A DNA stretch of 36,326 nucleotides from AC-32 sp963746155 (lineage in GTDB: Bacteria; Actinomycetota; Thermoleophilia; Gaiellales; Gaiellaceae). The notes beneath the pieces are model-generated. The model saw nothing but the letters and a program-made list of their open reading frames with translations. It had not been told where the DNA came from and searched no databases. The DNA is taken from contig CAVVAB010000002.1 in assembly GCA_963746155.1 (NCBI GenBank), forward strand, positions 1-36,326, in the 5' to 3' direction. The translations under genes and the position numbers were made by a program. Below are positions 35,625-36,326 of this stretch, one piece after another (the stretch's first letter is position 1; every line of letters begins with the position of its first letter).

Positions 35625-36019
35625 GCGGTCGGCTCCTGGTTGTAGTAGCCGAGCAGCGAGAGCCCGAACTCCGTCGTGTAGGCGAGGCCGTAAACGAGCG
35701 CGGCGGCCAGCCCGGCCTCGCGGTCGGAGGACGCGACGGCCAGGAGCACGGCCAGCACCGCCAGCAACTTGATCATCATCCCGAAGGCGAACACGCCTGA
35801 CCCTGCGACGTTATCCGGCGACGGCTTCAGGCGTCCGAGGAGCAGACCGAACGCCTGGACGCCGACCCACAGGACCGCGGCGATCGCCCAGCCCTTCAGC
35901 GACCAGCCTGCGATGAGGAAGACCGGCAAGGCGAGCGCGATCACGAGCCCCCCGCCGAGCGTCGCGGTCCAGCCCCGCGGCTCGGGACGCGGTTCGCCGA
36001 GGATGCCGATGCGCGTCAC
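35621..36019 (-). CDS. atpI: AtpI-like ATP synthase assembly protein
   Basis: A 132-residue protein with about four membrane helices (LGGGLVIALALPVFLIAGW, WAIAAVLWVGVQAFGLLLG, VFAFGMMIKLLAVLAVLLA, GLAAALVYGLAYTTEFGLSL). Its position directly before atpB matches AtpI/subunit I, which assists c-ring assembly and possibly magnesium uptake. Family sequence conservation is low, so the assignment rests mostly on context. The GTG at 36019 overlaps the preceding gene's stop by four bases (GTGA). Confidence 0.75.
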   Translation of the reverse strand: MTRIGILGEPRPEPRGWTATLGGGLVIALALPVFLIAGWSLKGWAIAAVLWVGVQAFGLLLGRLKPSPDNVAGSGVFAFGMMIKLLAVLAVLLAVASSDREAGLAAALVYGLAYTTEFGLSLLGYYNQEPTA

Positions 36020-36216
36020 ATCACGTCCCGGTAGCGCCGGTAGACGGCGAAGACGCCGAGCGGAATGCCGACGAACGCGCCCGCGAGGATCCCGAGCCCG
36101 ACCGAGCCTGCCGCCCAGCCGATGAGCGCGCCGACCGCGATGCAAGTCACGGTCACGCCCCCGAGGAGCGCGCCGGCGCCGGCCGGCTCGAACGACGCGC
36201 GTGGGCTGGGCTCCAT
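36016..36216 (-). CDS. Small two-helix AtpZ-like membrane protein
   Basis: A 66-residue protein from the ATG at 36216 (MEPSPRASFEPAGAGALLGG) with two membrane helices (TVTCIAVGALIGWAAGSVGL and GILAGAFVGIPLGVFAVY) and a basic end (RRYRDVM). Its size, glycine pattern and place ahead of atpI fit the AtpZ/AtpI family that heads many ATP synthase operons. In-frame alternatives are ATG at 36228 and TTG at 36261. I prefer 36216 because a promoter-like pair would start the RNA there. Confidence 0.7.
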   Translation of the reverse strand: MEPSPRASFEPAGAGALLGGVTVTCIAVGALIGWAAGSVGLGILAGAFVGIPLGVFAVYRRYRDVM

Positions 36217-36223
36217 CGGGGCG

Positions 36224-36253
36224 AGCATACCAAACGGGAGGGCGAGTTTGTAA
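36224..36253 (-). promoter_or_regulatory. Candidate promoter of the ATP synthase operon, probably leaderless
   Basis: On the minus strand TTACAA (36253-36248) and TATGCT (36229-36224) are spaced 18 bases apart. The expected start of transcription falls on or one base before the ATG at 36216, which has no Shine-Dalgarno. Leaderless mRNAs are common in actinobacteria. The remaining bases to the window end show nothing further. Confidence 0.4.
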
Positions 36254-36326
36254 CAGCGCAAAGCGGCTCAGTTGCAGCGTTTTAACCCGACTTTGTTCAC
36301 GTCGGACGCTAGGCAGTGCGGCGCTC

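Overview
The window looks like a chromosomal segment of a high-G+C, Gram-positive-type actinobacterium. Gene content and protein style suggest the Thermoleophilia (Gaiellales/Solirubrobacterales) side of the phylum, but that placement is inference, since no rRNA gene is present. Nearly every gene lies on the minus strand, so the biological reading order is right to left. Start codons are often GTG or TTG, and many gene pairs overlap by 1 or 4 bases (GTGA, ATGA, TGATG, TAGTG). I saw no tRNA, rRNA, CRISPR array, transposase or integrase.

Reading the minus strand from the right edge, the F-type ATP synthase operon begins with two small membrane proteins (AtpZ/AtpI type) and continues atpB-atpE-atpF-atpH-atpA-atpG. 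It is then broken. Between atpG and atpD (about 30.8 to 23.5 kb) sit a complete peptide/nickel-type ABC transporter (permease C, binding protein, permease B, two ATPases), a small frame-damaged membrane protein and an orphan zinc-finger anti-sigma-like protein. atpD and atpC follow with their own candidate promoter. atpC is translationally coupled to two consecutive MetE-like (cobalamin-independent methionine synthase superfamily) proteins.

Next comes a cell-envelope and sugar-nucleotide block: a LytR-CpsA-Psr protein, a UDP-glucose 6-dehydrogenase, a nucleotidyltransferase, a cupin, a MerR regulator and then S-adenosylhomocysteine hydrolase (ahcY). A plus-strand GNAT acetyltransferase converges on ahcY, their stop codons overlapping. 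mtnA (methionine salvage) diverges from the GNAT and is coupled to a second sugar-nucleotidyltransferase. Together the MetE-like pair, ahcY and mtnA put several steps of methionine/SAM turnover within about 10 kb.

The left third is an old, widely conserved housekeeping string: comF, hpf, secA, prfB, ftsE, ftsX, rnr, smpB. prfB carries the classical CTTTGAC autoregulatory +1 frameshift site. Four other conserved reading frames (smpB, rnr, secA and the 24.4 kb membrane protein) each contain one extra base that breaks them, and a GNAT remnant at the left edge seems to lack two bases. I read these as likely sequencing or assembly indels, not real inactivation, because smpB, rnr and secA are otherwise intact and secA is essential. 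At the left end a plus-strand alpha/beta-hydrolase to class III nucleotidyl cyclase fusion overlaps the end of smpB.

The strongest leads are the split ATP synthase operon with its lower-GC transporter insert, the atpC-coupled MetE-like pair with altered zinc ligands, a recurrent hairpin family at gene ends, and a cluster of nested palindromes between secA and prfB.
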